64,000 nucleotides of DNA from Arachidicoccus terrestris (GCF_020042345.1 NZ_CP083387.1:1240001-1304000), one strand, 5' to 3'; counted from the first letter of the stretch, positions 36,245 through 46,297 are shown. A program made the numbers and translations. The notes: generated by a model not told the origin, from the sequence alone.

Positions 36245-36471
36245 AACGTTTTTTATTATTAAAGATTTAATAATGACATTTAAAATTTATCCATGCAAGA
36301 GAATACGGATGTAAATGCAGTATGCAATCACCAAAGATTGCTGCGGGCAGTGGATATGGCCATGTGGTCATTGCTATGTAATAGAGTGTACAGCAAAGAT
36401 GGATAGCAGTTTAGTACCGCTTAGATTCAGTCATAACCGCTTAAACGAGCATTTCAATTTAGAAGATAATT

Positions 36472-37626
36472 ATGAATACAAATTCAAATACAACCTCAAA
36501 TTCATTGACCTTTGCACAAAAGATAGCACAGGCAGAGAATTTCCTGCCCATTAATGGAACAGACTATATTGAGTTCTATGTGGGCAATGCGAAACAGGCA
36601 GCCCACTATTACCAAAGTGCTTTTGGTTTCCAGCCACTGGCTTATGCCGGTCCCGAGACCGGCATAAGAGAGTATGCTTCCTATGTTTTACAACAGGGTA
36701 AGATCAGATTGGTATTAACAACAGCCCTCCATTCCGATTCTCCTATAGCAGACCATGTCAAAAAACATGGCGACGGCGTTAAAATCCTGGCGCTCTGGGT
36801 AGATGATGCCCGTTCTGCCTTTGAAGAAACTTGTAAAAGGGGCGCAAAGCCTTACCTGGAACCTGAACGGTTGGAAGATAAAAATGGGGAGGTCTGGAAA
36901 TCTGGCATATATACCTACGGGGAGACCGTTCATATGTTTGTCGAGCGCAGAAATTATCAGGGCGATTTTTTGCCCGGATATGAAAAATGGACGCCGGAAT
37001 ATCATCCTGAACCGGTAGGTTTACTCTATGTGGATCATTGCGTAGGTAATGTCGGCTGGAACAGAATGCTGCCAACCGTCAAGTGGTATGAAGATGTCAT
37101 GGGTTTTGTGAACATTCTTTCATTTGACGACAAACAGATCAATACAGAATATTCTGCTCTCATGAGTAAGGTGATGAGTAATGGTAACGGCTACGCCAAA
37201 TTCCCCATTAACGAACCGGCTGAGGGTCAGAAAAAATCGCAGATCGAAGAATACCTGGAATTCTATGAAGGCGAAGGTGTACAGCATATTGCTGTTGCCA
37301 CTCATGACATTGTCGCCACCGTACGGGCACTCAGGGCCAGAGGTGTTGAATTCCTCAGCGCTCCGCCAACTGCTTATTACGAAGATCTGACAGAAAGAGT
37401 GGGTGAAATACAGGAGGATATCGCACCGTTAAAAGAATTAGGTATTCTGGTAGATAGTGATGAAGAAGGTTACCTGTTGCAGATTTTCACCAAGCCGGTC
37501 GAAGATCGCCCGACACTCTTTTTTGAAATCATCCAACGCAGGGGTGCACAGAGTTTTGGAGCAGGCAATTTCAAAGCTTTGTTTGAAGCCATTGAAAAAG
37601 AACAGCAGCGCAGAGGCAATCTCTAA
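36472..37626 (+). CDS. hppD: 4-hydroxyphenylpyruvate dioxygenase
   Basis: A 384-residue VOC-superfamily iron enzyme that converts 4-hydroxyphenylpyruvate to homogentisate with loss of CO2. The N-terminal VOC domain (YIEFYVGNAKQAAHYYQSAF) is structural. The C-terminal one holds the iron ligands: His in VDHCVGNVGWNRM, His in VQHIAVATHDI and Glu in FFEIIQRRGAQSFG. A strong hairpin terminator follows. It is 227 bases downstream of hmgA and probably in the same unit or with its own promoter. The start allows an extra 30-residue N-terminal leader, common in Bacteroidota homologues. Confidence 0.96.
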   Translation: MNTNSNTTSNSLTFAQKIAQAENFLPINGTDYIEFYVGNAKQAAHYYQSAFGFQPLAYAGPETGIREYASYVLQQGKIRLVLTTALHSDSPIADHVKKHGDGVKILALWVDDARSAFEETCKRGAKPYLEPERLEDKNGEVWKSGIYTYGETVHMFVERRNYQGDFLPGYEKWTPEYHPEPVGLLYVDHCVGNVGWNRMLPTVKWYEDVMGFVNILSFDDKQINTEYSALMSKVMSNGNGYAKFPINEPAEGQKKSQIEEYLEFYEGEGVQHIAVATHDIVATVRALRARGVEFLSAPPTAYYEDLTERVGEIQEDIAPLKELGILVDSDEEGYLLQIFTKPVEDRPTLFFEIIQRRGAQSFGAGNFKALFEAIEKEQQRRGNL

Positions 37627-37640
37627 ATCTCTCAAATTAA

Positions 37641-37693
37641 AAATCCCCAGTCAACATTCTTCTTCTCAGTTGAATGTAGCCGGGGATTTTATC
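37641..37693 (+). terminator. Terminator of hppD
   Basis: A long imperfect hairpin (AAATCCCC..CAACATTC with GAATGTAGCCGGGGATTTT) lies just after the stop codon, with a short T run. Confidence 0.8.
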
Positions 37694-37739
37694 TTCACCT
37701 AAAAAACCATGCTAGCCTTCTAAGTCACTACGCTGTCTG

Positions 37740-40700
37740 TTATTCGCGTAGCTCAACTTTTATCTTTTTACGTTTGGAAAGTTTGGTGATCAGTACAAAC
37801 CAAACAGGAACAATAAATATTGCCAGTGAAGTCGCCGCGAGCATCCCTCCCATTACCGTCCAGCCGATTGTCTGCCTGGAAACCGAAGCGGCACCTGAGG
37901 CAAAGGCCAGTGGCATTACACCTAAAATAAAGGCCAGAGAAGTCATGATAATCGGCCTAAGACGTACCTGAACGGCATGCAGGGTCGCCTCAACAATATC
38001 GCGGCCTTGCTGTACACCTTCATTGGCGAACTCCACAATCAAAATGGCGTTCTTGGCCGCGAGCCCAATTAGGGTGATCATACCGATCTGTGCATAGATA
38101 TTATTAGTCAGGCTCGGTATAAAATATAAGGTCAGCATAGAGCCAAATAAACCGACAGGTACCGCAAAGAGGACAGCGAACGGAACGCTCCAACTCTCAT
38201 ACAAGGCTGCCAGAAACAGGAATACAAAGATAATAGAAGCGGCAAATACCAGGGCAGTACTCTGACCAGCCTTAATTTCCTCTCTGGACATACCTGAAAA
38301 TTCATAACCGTATCCAGCTGGCAGCACCTGATCTGCCACTTCTCTGAGCGCGTCGATAGCCTGGCCACTACTATATCCCGGTTTGGGTGCACCTGAAATC
38401 TCTATGGAACGGTAGATATTGTAGTGGGAAATCACTGCAGGATTCTCTATCGTCTGAACGGAATCAATTAGTGACCCGATTGGGATCATGTTCCCTTCTA
38501 TATTTCTGACATAATAATCATTCAGGTCCGATGGTGTAGCCCTGAAAGTACTATCCGCCATGGCAACCACCCTAAAATTACGTCCATACAGGTTAAAGTC
38601 ATTAATATAGGCGCTACCTAAAAGTGTCGACATGGTACTATACACATCAGAAACCTGTACACCCAGTTTACGTGCCTTATCCCTGTTGACATTGATCTGG
38701 TAAGCAGGTGTTTTTGTGTTGAAGAAAGTATAGGCCATAGCGATCTCCGGGCGTTGAAAAAGTGCGCCGATAAAACGTTGGCCAACCTTCTCAAATTCCT
38801 GAATGTTATCTGTACTTCCACGCTGCTGGAGCTCAAAAGTAAAACCTGCAGTCGCACCCAGGCCCGGAATGGCCGGTGGACCGATAGCCATCACATTCGC
38901 TTCTTTAAATCCGGCAGTTTTACGTTGAATCTCTGCAAGTACACCATTCAAACGGTCTCTTTCATCTGTTCTCTCATCCCAGGGCTTTAAGCTGACGAAT
39001 AAGGTACCGGAATTGGATTTGAAGGAAAAATTGGCAATATTCAGACCTGCCAGACCTCCGACCACATCGACGGCAGGAATGCTGCGCACAGAATCCATAA
39101 TCTGGTGAATCATCGCAATGCTGCGTGTTGTAGACGTTCCTTCAGGCATTTGGTAGGTCACATACAAACGGCCTTCATCCTCCTGAGGAATAAACCCGGT
39201 GGGCTTAGACTTAAATAAGAAGATCAGTGCGACGACCAGCACGACCAATAACCCGATTACCAGCGGCGTATGCTTGATCCATTTAGCCACCGCCCTGGTA
39301 TAGGCATTGGTAAATTTCTCAAACCATCTGTTGAAAGCCGCAAAAAAACGGGCGGCACCACGGGGATGCGCTTCCTTTTCTTTATGTGGGCGTAACATAA
39401 GTGAGCAAAGAGCCGGCGTCAGTGACAGGGCAACAAAGGCGGAAATGATCACAGACACGGCGATTGTAATGGCGAACTGCTGATATAGCTGGCCAGAAAT
39501 ACCTGGAACAAAGCTCACCGGAACAAATACCGCGGCCAGGATCAGGGCAATAGCGACCACTGGTCCTGATATATCGCCCATCGCTTTTTTTGTCGCCTCT
39601 TTGGGGGAAATTTTTTCCGAATCGATATAATGTTGTACTGCTTCCACCACCACAATCGCATCATCCACAACAATACCGATGGCTAATACAAAGGCAAAGA
39701 GCGTCAGCGTATTGATCGTAAAACCAAGTGGTATAAAGAAGATAAATGTACCGATCAGCGAAACCGGAATGGCTAATAACGGTATGATCGTTGCCCGTAT
39801 ATTCTGAAGGAATAAAAATACAACGAGTACAACCAAAATCAACGCTTCTATAAAGGTATGCAATACTTCATTGATAGACACTTTTACAACAGTCGCTGTT
39901 TCAGACGGAACTGCATAATCAATATCCTTAGGAAAGGTTTTCTTCATCGTCTCCAGTGTCTTCATGATACCGTCATAGGTCTCCAGTACATTGGCCCCGG
40001 GTGCCTGGTAGATCAACATAAATGCTGCCTTATGTCCATTTACATAAGGGTTTTTACCATAATCGAAATGTCCTAACTCCACATTAGCCACATCCCCTAA
40101 CCGCACCAATGTTCCTGTGCTGGGATCAGCTCGTACGATAATATCTTTAAAATCTTCTACTGTATTCAGGCGGCTGTTCGTCAGCACAGAGTACTCAAAT
40201 GCCTGATCAGCTGGCTGTGGATTACCACCAATCGTACCGGCCGCTACCTGCAAGTTCTGACCTGCAATAGCGGTTGTCACATCACCGGGGGTCAGTTTTA
40301 ACGCAGCGAGTTTCTCAGGATTCAGCCATATACGCATACTAAAATCATCCCCTACCGCAAATACGTCACCTACACCTGGTACACGCAAAATGGCGTCTTT
40401 CAGATAGATATTGGCATAGTTGCCCAAAAATTCTGAATTGTGGGTGCCCTTGGGAGAGTATAACCCCAATACCATCATCATATCAGGATTTCTTTTTCTG
40501 ACCGTCACGCCAATACGCTTAACCGCGTCAGGTAAGATCGGCTCGGCGACGCTTACTCTGTTTTGCACGTCCAGGGTAGCAATGTCGATATCTGTTCCTA
40601 TCTCGAAGTTGACGGTAATGCTGGCCTGACCACTACTCGTACTATTACTGGTCATATAGGTCATGCCCGGCGTACCGTTGACCTGCGTCTCAATAGGAGT

Positions 40701-40889
40701 AGTCGTTGTCTGCTCAATGGTCGCCGCATCCGCACCGGTAAATGTCCCGGAAATAGACACCGTAGGGGGCGTTATACTGGGATACTGAGATATAGGTAAG
40801 ATAAATATGGAAATCAGCCCTACAAGCACGATCACAATGGAAACGACAATGGCTGTGACCGGCCTTTTTATAAAAGTATCTGCTATCAT
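37740..40889 (-). CDS. RND-family multidrug efflux permease (AcrB/HAE1 type)
   Basis: A 1049-residue inner membrane proton-driven transporter with 12 membrane spans and two large periplasmic loops. The start MIADTFIKRPVTAIVVSIVIV and the proton-relay motif in span 4 (GIVVDDAIVVVEAVQHY, with adjacent Asp-Asp) are typical of HAE1 pumps. The second half has GYGYEFSGMSREE, and the C-terminal spans are intact. It is the last gene of a three-gene tripartite pump operon with a periplasmic adaptor and an outer membrane channel. Substrates are probably lipophilic drugs, but cannot be named. Confidence 0.95.
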   Translation of the reverse strand: MIADTFIKRPVTAIVVSIVIVLVGLISIFILPISQYPSITPPTVSISGTFTGADAATIEQTTTTPIETQVNGTPGMTYMTSNSTSSGQASITVNFEIGTDIDIATLDVQNRVSVAEPILPDAVKRIGVTVRKRNPDMMMVLGLYSPKGTHNSEFLGNYANIYLKDAILRVPGVGDVFAVGDDFSMRIWLNPEKLAALKLTPGDVTTAIAGQNLQVAAGTIGGNPQPADQAFEYSVLTNSRLNTVEDFKDIIVRADPSTGTLVRLGDVANVELGHFDYGKNPYVNGHKAAFMLIYQAPGANVLETYDGIMKTLETMKKTFPKDIDYAVPSETATVVKVSINEVLHTFIEALILVVLVVFLFLQNIRATIIPLLAIPVSLIGTFIFFIPLGFTINTLTLFAFVLAIGIVVDDAIVVVEAVQHYIDSEKISPKEATKKAMGDISGPVVAIALILAAVFVPVSFVPGISGQLYQQFAITIAVSVIISAFVALSLTPALCSLMLRPHKEKEAHPRGAARFFAAFNRWFEKFTNAYTRAVAKWIKHTPLVIGLLVVLVVALIFLFKSKPTGFIPQEDEGRLYVTYQMPEGTSTTRSIAMIHQIMDSVRSIPAVDVVGGLAGLNIANFSFKSNSGTLFVSLKPWDERTDERDRLNGVLAEIQRKTAGFKEANVMAIGPPAIPGLGATAGFTFELQQRGSTDNIQEFEKVGQRFIGALFQRPEIAMAYTFFNTKTPAYQINVNRDKARKLGVQVSDVYSTMSTLLGSAYINDFNLYGRNFRVVAMADSTFRATPSDLNDYYVRNIEGNMIPIGSLIDSVQTIENPAVISHYNIYRSIEISGAPKPGYSSGQAIDALREVADQVLPAGYGYEFSGMSREEIKAGQSTALVFAASIIFVFLFLAALYESWSVPFAVLFAVPVGLFGSMLTLYFIPSLTNNIYAQIGMITLIGLAAKNAILIVEFANEGVQQGRDIVEATLHAVQVRLRPIIMTSLAFILGVMPLAFASGAASVSRQTIGWTVMGGMLAATSLAIFIVPVWFVLITKLSKRKKIKVELRE

Positions 40890-40948
40890 TACTGTTTTTT
40901 TTCTGCTCTAATTAAAATTGGCTGTTCTTTTTGAGACTGAATTACAAA

Positions 40949-42106
40949 CTATTTCTTCGCGGCCGCAGCTCCAGGTGCACCGGTGGACGGAGCCCCGATT
41001 GTTACCTTAGCTCCTTCAGCTAATTTTTGCTGCCCTTCTGTTACAATCACCTGTCCGGCTTCTAAGCCGTCCGTGACGATAATATCCGAGCCGATCGGCT
41101 GACCCAGCTTGATTTTAGTCTGGGTGACAGTGCTGCTATCGGTCACACGGTAAACAAAGTACTCGCCGAGCTGCTCGATAATTGCCTTATGAGGAATCAG
41201 AATTGCTTTAGCCTGATTTTCACTTTTGACCTTGACAGAAGTCGTCATTCCGGCTTTCAGCATGTTTTTATCATTGTCAAATGATAATCTGATTTTCACC
41301 GTGCCTGTTTGCGGGTCAACTGCTCGGTCGATCAGATTAATACTGCCATAACCAGGATATTCACTTGCGCCGAAAGTAAGAGAGAATATCTTATTTTTTA
41401 CAGAAGTCCCTTCATTTTTGAGCTGCTCAAACCGGTAGAGCTCTTCCTGTGGAACATTGAAGTCAACGGCCATTGGATTATCTGTAGAAATCTCATTTAA
41501 AAGAGTTTGACCAGCTACGACAGAAGTACCGACCCGCACCTTAGAAATCCCGATCGTACCACTAAAGGGTGCATAAATAGTAGTGAACTTAAGGTTTGCG
41601 GTAATGGCATTCAGATTTGCTTTAGCAGCCGCTACCTGTCTTTCAGCGGTCGCCAGGGCGGCATCTGCATAATCGACCTGTTGTTTGGCAATGGCGTCTT
41701 GTTCATCTAACTGATGGTAACGGGCCGCATCTTTTTGCGCCTTGACCAAACCGGCTTTCTGCACTTCGAGTTGTGCCTTTGCATTTTGGACATTGGCATT
41801 GTACACCTGCGCATCAATGGAATATAATTTCTGGCCTTGGGAGACATGCTGCCCATCTTTAAAATAGATGCCTGTCACATATCCGCTGACCTGGGAAAGC
41901 AATGTCACTTCTTTAAGGGCCGTTACCGTGCCTGGATACTGAATATAATAAACAGCATCTCCCGGCGCAACCGTATCAACGGCTACTGGAACAGCAGGTG
42001 GAGCGCCTGCGCCCGCCTGGGCAGCTTGTTTGTTGGAAGACTTACAGGAGACCGCCAGTGTCAGTATGGCTGTACCGGCAAGGATGGAGAATTTTCTAAA
42101 GGACAT
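40949..42106 (-). CDS. RND efflux periplasmic adaptor (membrane fusion) lipoprotein
   Basis: A 385-residue AcrA-like lipoprotein (lipobox LAVSCKSSN). The lipoyl/hairpin half-motifs are LLSQVSGYVTGIYFKDGQHV and TIYAPFSGTIGISKVRVGTSV, separated by a coiled-coil hairpin (ANVQNAKAQLEVQKAGLVKAQ). A beta-barrel and membrane-proximal domain follow. It links the permease and the outer membrane channel. It is 59 bases upstream of the permease gene and directly follows the channel gene in one operon. Confidence 0.94.
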   Translation of the reverse strand: MSFRKFSILAGTAILTLAVSCKSSNKQAAQAGAGAPPAVPVAVDTVAPGDAVYYIQYPGTVTALKEVTLLSQVSGYVTGIYFKDGQHVSQGQKLYSIDAQVYNANVQNAKAQLEVQKAGLVKAQKDAARYHQLDEQDAIAKQQVDYADAALATAERQVAAAKANLNAITANLKFTTIYAPFSGTIGISKVRVGTSVVAGQTLLNEISTDNPMAVDFNVPQEELYRFEQLKNEGTSVKNKIFSLTFGASEYPGYGSINLIDRAVDPQTGTVKIRLSFDNDKNMLKAGMTTSVKVKSENQAKAILIPHKAIIEQLGEYFVYRVTDSSTVTQTKIKLGQPIGSDIIVTDGLEAGQVIVTEGQQKLAEGAKVTIGAPSTGAPGAAAAKK

Positions 42107-42139
42107 CTTATGAGCGATTTAATAGTTTTTTTAATGGAA

Positions 42140-43453
42140 TTAATATTGGATCTGACCTAATGCCTGTTCAACGTCCAGCTTATCACTTAAGAGCTGATAG
42201 AGCGCATTAGAAAAATTAACCTGAGCGGTCCGCAGGTCTGTTTCTGCAGTAATTACATCCAGGTATATCTTAATACCTGCTTTATATTGTAATGAAATTG
42301 TTTTGTAGACGTCGCTGGCGAGTTGAAGATTTTCCTTCAGCGCCAGATAAGTATTCAGATCACTTTTATAAACGGCCATGGCAGATTCATATTGCGTATT
42401 GGCGGCATTCAGAAAGTTTTCCTTGCTCAGTCTGACCATGTCAATCTGCAAACTGGCCTGACGGATATTTTCCTTTCGCTTCCCCCCCTGGAAAATCGGC
42501 ACGCCCAATTGTAACCCTACAAAAGAATTTGGATAATTATGATTAAAGAGCTTATCAAAATCGTCATTCATATAATTCAGGTTATAGTTGGCAAAGGCAG
42601 AAAGTGTCGGGATAAAACTCCACTTTTCATACTTAAGATTGGCCATCTGCAACTGCTCCTGTGTTTGCAGTTGCTGATATTCAATACGATCTTTGTAATC
42701 AGCTGTCTGCGTCGTATCTATCATTGCCAGATTTTCCAGACTGCTGCTATCGGTATGCAGACTGAGCGGCTGATCTTTCGGATACCCCATCAGTTCTTTC
42801 AGGCTCGCATATTTAGCTTTCAACAACTCTGCTGTACTGCGGCGTTGTGCCACAACATTATTCAATGAGATGGTTGCCCGCTTATAGTCAATATTATCTA
42901 CGATCCCTCCTTTATACTGATTGGTAGCATCCTTTAAGCTGGTCTTAAGGCGAATGATATCTTCATCTAAAATCAAAAGCTGTTTCTCTGTCAACAAAAC
43001 ATCATAGAAAGATTTGCTGACGTTCACCGCCACATCAATTTTAGTTTGTTCAATATCCTGTTCAGTGCTTTTTTTAACCAACCCTTTTGTGGAAGAGGCT
43101 AACAGGGCGTCCCGGTTAAAAATATTCTGTGTCAGCCCGAACTGCAGACCCGACGTATTTTTGACACCGGATTTCATGGGTGATCCCTGAAATAGTGCCG
43201 TCGGTAATTGAAAATTATATTGATAAGATCCATCTAGCCTGATCTGAGGATACCAATCAGCCAGCTTCCCTTTGATCTGACTATTGGTAATCTCTTGTTG
43301 TACATAGCTTTGCTTCAACAAAGGATAATGTTCCATAGCATATTGAACGCAATTCTCTACAGTGGCGCTATCCAGAACGGCAGGCTGCTGTTGTGCTTTT
43401 AGCTGAGTGCTGAGCCCCGCCAGCAGGCTTAAAAAACAAATGTATTTTCTCAT
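42140..43453 (-). CDS. TolC-family outer membrane efflux channel
   Basis: A 437-residue outer membrane efflux protein with a signal peptide (to LKAQQ). It has the two TolC half-repeats, each with long helices (SATVENCVQYAMEHYPLLKQSY and later IRQASLQIDMVRLSKENFLN). The channel is trimeric and spans the periplasm. It is the first gene of the efflux operon, ahead of the adaptor and permease, an order common in Bacteroidota. A plausible promoter with a palindromic site lies upstream. Confidence 0.93.
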   Translation of the reverse strand: MRKYICFLSLLAGLSTQLKAQQQPAVLDSATVENCVQYAMEHYPLLKQSYVQQEITNSQIKGKLADWYPQIRLDGSYQYNFQLPTALFQGSPMKSGVKNTSGLQFGLTQNIFNRDALLASSTKGLVKKSTEQDIEQTKIDVAVNVSKSFYDVLLTEKQLLILDEDIIRLKTSLKDATNQYKGGIVDNIDYKRATISLNNVVAQRRSTAELLKAKYASLKELMGYPKDQPLSLHTDSSSLENLAMIDTTQTADYKDRIEYQQLQTQEQLQMANLKYEKWSFIPTLSAFANYNLNYMNDDFDKLFNHNYPNSFVGLQLGVPIFQGGKRKENIRQASLQIDMVRLSKENFLNAANTQYESAMAVYKSDLNTYLALKENLQLASDVYKTISLQYKAGIKIYLDVITAETDLRTAQVNFSNALYQLLSDKLDVEQALGQIQY

Positions 43454-43625
43454 TATAAAATTTTCTATTGCGAATTTTAGTTATTGCTATTCATTCGGGA
43501 AAACCGCGCGTTCAATCTGAAAATTTAGGCCTTGATGACGTCATGTACCAATCGGTAATCAAATTTAAGCCTTTTGAGCCGGTTTTCTTCTCGCAGATGC
43601 CTATTGTTTAATGCTTTTCAACATG

Positions 43626-43642
43626 AACGTTTAAACAACGTT
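43626..43642. promoter_or_regulatory. Possible operator of the efflux operon
   Basis: AACGTTTAAACAACGTT: two AACGTT palindromic half-sites separated by five bases, just downstream of the predicted -7 box on the minus strand. This is the place expected for a TetR-type repressor. No regulator gene is adjacent. Confidence 0.4.
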
Positions 43643-43653
43643 TTTAGAAAGAG

Positions 43654-43685
43654 CAAAAGTAAACTTATTGCCCAGAAAAATCAAA
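43654..43685 (-). promoter_or_regulatory. Predicted promoter of the efflux operon
   Basis: On the minus strand TTTG is followed after 20 bases by TACTTTTG. It lies about 200 bases upstream of the outer membrane channel gene, so the leader would be long. Confidence 0.5.
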
Positions 43686-43899
43686 CAACTGTTTAACTTT
43701 TGAATTCTAAAAACACATTTTAACATATAATAGGGAAGATTCAAGGCCCTAGGAAAAGCATTTTAGCTATTGTATATCAAATCATAAGAGCTATCCCTGC
43801 GCTACTGCCTTCGGTAAGATTTTCGGCGAGTAACGGTAAGCCCGGACAGCAATGTTCAGAAAATTAGCCTGATTTTGCCAAAAAACATGTGCATAAACA

Positions 43900-43942
43900 A
43901 AGCGCACAATCTTGTTCTCATGGACAACTCGATTGTGCGCTT
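43900..43942 (-). terminator. Terminator of the S9 peptidase gene
   Basis: A perfect 12-bp stem (AAGCGCACAATC with GATTGTGCGCTT) and a 19-base loop lies 31 bases past the stop codon on the minus strand. Confidence 0.7.
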
Positions 43943-43972
43943 GTTGATGTCATTAAAGTATGAGCTTACCGG

Positions 43973-46297
43973 TTAATTTCGCGGATCCCTCTTATACTCG
44001 ATCTTAAATTCTTTAGGAGGTTGTTTACCTGCCAGATTGCGGACAAAGTAATCCCACCGGCGACGCATCATATAATTACTATAAACGCCATATCCGTGCC
44101 GGCTGTTCGGAAAGACAATCAGGTCGAAATCCTTACCAGCCTTTTCCAGGGCCTCTACCACGAGCATGGTATTGGAGGGTGGGACATTATCATCCATCAG
44201 GCCATGAACCAATAAAAGCTTTCCTTTTAGCTGGCTGGCATAGCGTTCGTTCGCCTGAGCCGCATAATCTGAATGGCTGACCAGTCCATTATACCTTTCT
44301 CCCCAGTCAGCCTCGTAATTTCTGTTATCATGATTACCGGACTCTGCAATACCGACTTTGAAGAAATCCGGATATTTAAACATGGCTGCCGCCGTGGCAA
44401 AGCCTCCGCCGGAGTGCCCCCAGATACCGACTTCATTCGTATCAATATATGGCCTTTCAGCAGCCAATTGACGGATAGCCGCGATTTGGTCCGGTAAGGT
44501 ATTGGTTGCCATGTGGCCATAACTCATATCATGAAAACTTTTTGTGCGAAGCGGGTTACTGGACCCTTCCAGTTGCAAGACAATAAAACCTAATTCCGCC
44601 AGGGACTGATGATCGCCTCTGGAAGGTGTAAACGACCAGCTACCGACGCTGCCTCCCTGTGGGCCGGGATAAATATAATCGATGATCGGATATTTTTTAT
44701 TGGGATCCAGATGAGTTGGCAAATATAACAGGCCATATAAATCCGTCTTACCATCAGCCGCCTTCACTGTAACAGGGGTAACAGGTTGCCAACCGGTCGC
44801 TTTTAATCTTTCTATGTTAGCTGCTTCCAGCGGGGTCGTTTTTTTGCCGTCCAGCGATCTCAGCAAAGTTACCGGGGCAATATCGGGCTGCGAGTAAGCG
44901 TCCACAAAATAATGTCCATCCGGGCTCAGTGTAATGGTATGATTGCCGGTCTCCGGGGTCAGCACTTTAAAGTCACTGCCGTCCATTTTTATGGAACACA
45001 GTTGTGCGAAATATGGATTTTTCTTCTCCAGACCGCAAGCCATGAAATAAAGTGTCCTGTTTTTGTTGTCAACTTTAAGCAATTCCGTCACCACATAGCT
45101 GCCCTTAGTGATCTGATTTTTTAATTTCCCGTCTGTGGCGTCATATAAATACAGATGCCCATAATTGTCTCTTTCCGAAAACCAGACAATTTCTTTCGTC
45201 TTGTCTAAATAGCGCCAGTTAACCGCATCCCATCCAGATTCAAACTGAGTAGGTACGGTCTCCTGAAAGACCTCTCTGACGGCTCCGGTGGCAGCGTCGG
45301 CCATTCTGACCTTTTCTATCTTATGATCCCTGGAAGTAGACACAAAAGCCAGGCGGCTGCCGTCTTCACTCCAGTATACGTCGTTCATCCTGCCACGATC
45401 GCTTATGTTATCGCTCAGTGTGGACCGTCTGGGATCAGCCGGCACCTGCAGCATAACGACCTTCGGCTGATCTACATATACAATGCAGCGATGAATCTTG
45501 AAAATAGCCGTATCACCCGGAAGCTCATATTTCCAGGACTGCAGTTTCGGCGCGCCTACATTGGTGGACACCAGATACATGTCATTGACGTTACGTTGGT
45601 CCTGTTTGTAGGTGGCGATCTTTTTGGAGTCCGGCGACCAGGCCAGTATCGCACGGTCACTGTGCACCCAGCCGGCATTGTCGGTACTATAGCCAAAATC
45701 TTTGATACCGTCGAAGGTGAGCTGGGTTTCCCTGCCGTCTACCCGGCTTCTGATCCACAGATTATAGTCTCTGATAAATGCCTCCTTGGTTTTATCCGGA
45801 GAAAGAACACCCGGTTCCTTTTGGCCAACCTTTCTGCTTGCATTTTGCCCTTTGAGCATGGGTATCGCCCTGCTGCCAAGCTGACTGTTTTTAATATCAT
45901 ACCTCCAATCCTGCCCATTATATATAAAAGAGAGCATCTTTTTATCCTCAGAAAAGTGAATCTGCCTGAAAGGCAGGTTATCCCCATCGATTGCCGCACC
46001 GGTCTGTTTAGACAGGGCCTGTGCCAGTTTTTCCTGATCGAATGCTGGCCGGCGCTTCCCTTCTTTCGCCTCAACAAGAACATACTCACTTCCTTTTTCC
46101 GTTAAGACGCGATACCAGAAATCAGAACCATCTATCCAGTTGGGGCGAACAAAGGACCTATCTATATATTTACTGAGGTTAGGGCCTAAAAAACTTGCTG
46201 CTTTTGAATAATCCTGATCTGTCAAGGACGATTGAGCCTGCTGCCCATTCGCTACTAAACTGCCCAAAAGCAGGATAGCCAATATTGGTTTTAGCAT
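43973..46297 (-). CDS. S9 family peptidase (DPP-IV-like), lacking the N-terminus-binding Glu pair
   Basis: A 774-residue secreted serine peptidase: signal peptide (ILLLGSLVANGQ), N-terminal DPP4-type beta-propeller and C-terminal alpha/beta hydrolase. The nucleophile is Ser629 in IWGHSGGGFATAA. The Asp is in GLMDDNVPPS and the His in RHGYGVYS. The propeller segment that in DPP-IV reads WVYEEE is here NAGWVHSDRAILAWSPD, without the Glu pair that anchors the free peptide N-terminus. Cleavage specificity may therefore differ. The start at 46297 was preferred over 46381 because of the signal peptide. Confidence 0.9.
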   Translation of the reverse strand: MLKPILAILLLGSLVANGQQAQSSLTDQDYSKAASFLGPNLSKYIDRSFVRPNWIDGSDFWYRVLTEKGSEYVLVEAKEGKRRPAFDQEKLAQALSKQTGAAIDGDNLPFRQIHFSEDKKMLSFIYNGQDWRYDIKNSQLGSRAIPMLKGQNASRKVGQKEPGVLSPDKTKEAFIRDYNLWIRSRVDGRETQLTFDGIKDFGYSTDNAGWVHSDRAILAWSPDSKKIATYKQDQRNVNDMYLVSTNVGAPKLQSWKYELPGDTAIFKIHRCIVYVDQPKVVMLQVPADPRRSTLSDNISDRGRMNDVYWSEDGSRLAFVSTSRDHKIEKVRMADAATGAVREVFQETVPTQFESGWDAVNWRYLDKTKEIVWFSERDNYGHLYLYDATDGKLKNQITKGSYVVTELLKVDNKNRTLYFMACGLEKKNPYFAQLCSIKMDGSDFKVLTPETGNHTITLSPDGHYFVDAYSQPDIAPVTLLRSLDGKKTTPLEAANIERLKATGWQPVTPVTVKAADGKTDLYGLLYLPTHLDPNKKYPIIDYIYPGPQGGSVGSWSFTPSRGDHQSLAELGFIVLQLEGSSNPLRTKSFHDMSYGHMATNTLPDQIAAIRQLAAERPYIDTNEVGIWGHSGGGFATAAAMFKYPDFFKVGIAESGNHDNRNYEADWGERYNGLVSHSDYAAQANERYASQLKGKLLLVHGLMDDNVPPSNTMLVVEALEKAGKDFDLIVFPNSRHGYGVYSNYMMRRRWDYFVRNLAGKQPPKEFKIEYKRDPRN

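Larger units (their letters stand above)
43454..43972. other. Non-coding region between the efflux operon and the S9 peptidase
   Basis: About 520 bases without a convincing gene. It holds the efflux promoter and operator candidates (43626-43685) and the terminator of the peptidase gene (43900-43942). Nothing else stands out. Confidence 0.6.

Noticed and set aside
36315-36554. 79-codon frame overlapping the start of hppD
   Set aside because: It overlaps the well-supported hppD start in another frame and has no recognisable domain.
45323-46105. 260-codon plus-strand frame opposite the S9 peptidase
   Set aside because: Long antisense frame within a clear peptidase gene; its product resembles no protein family.
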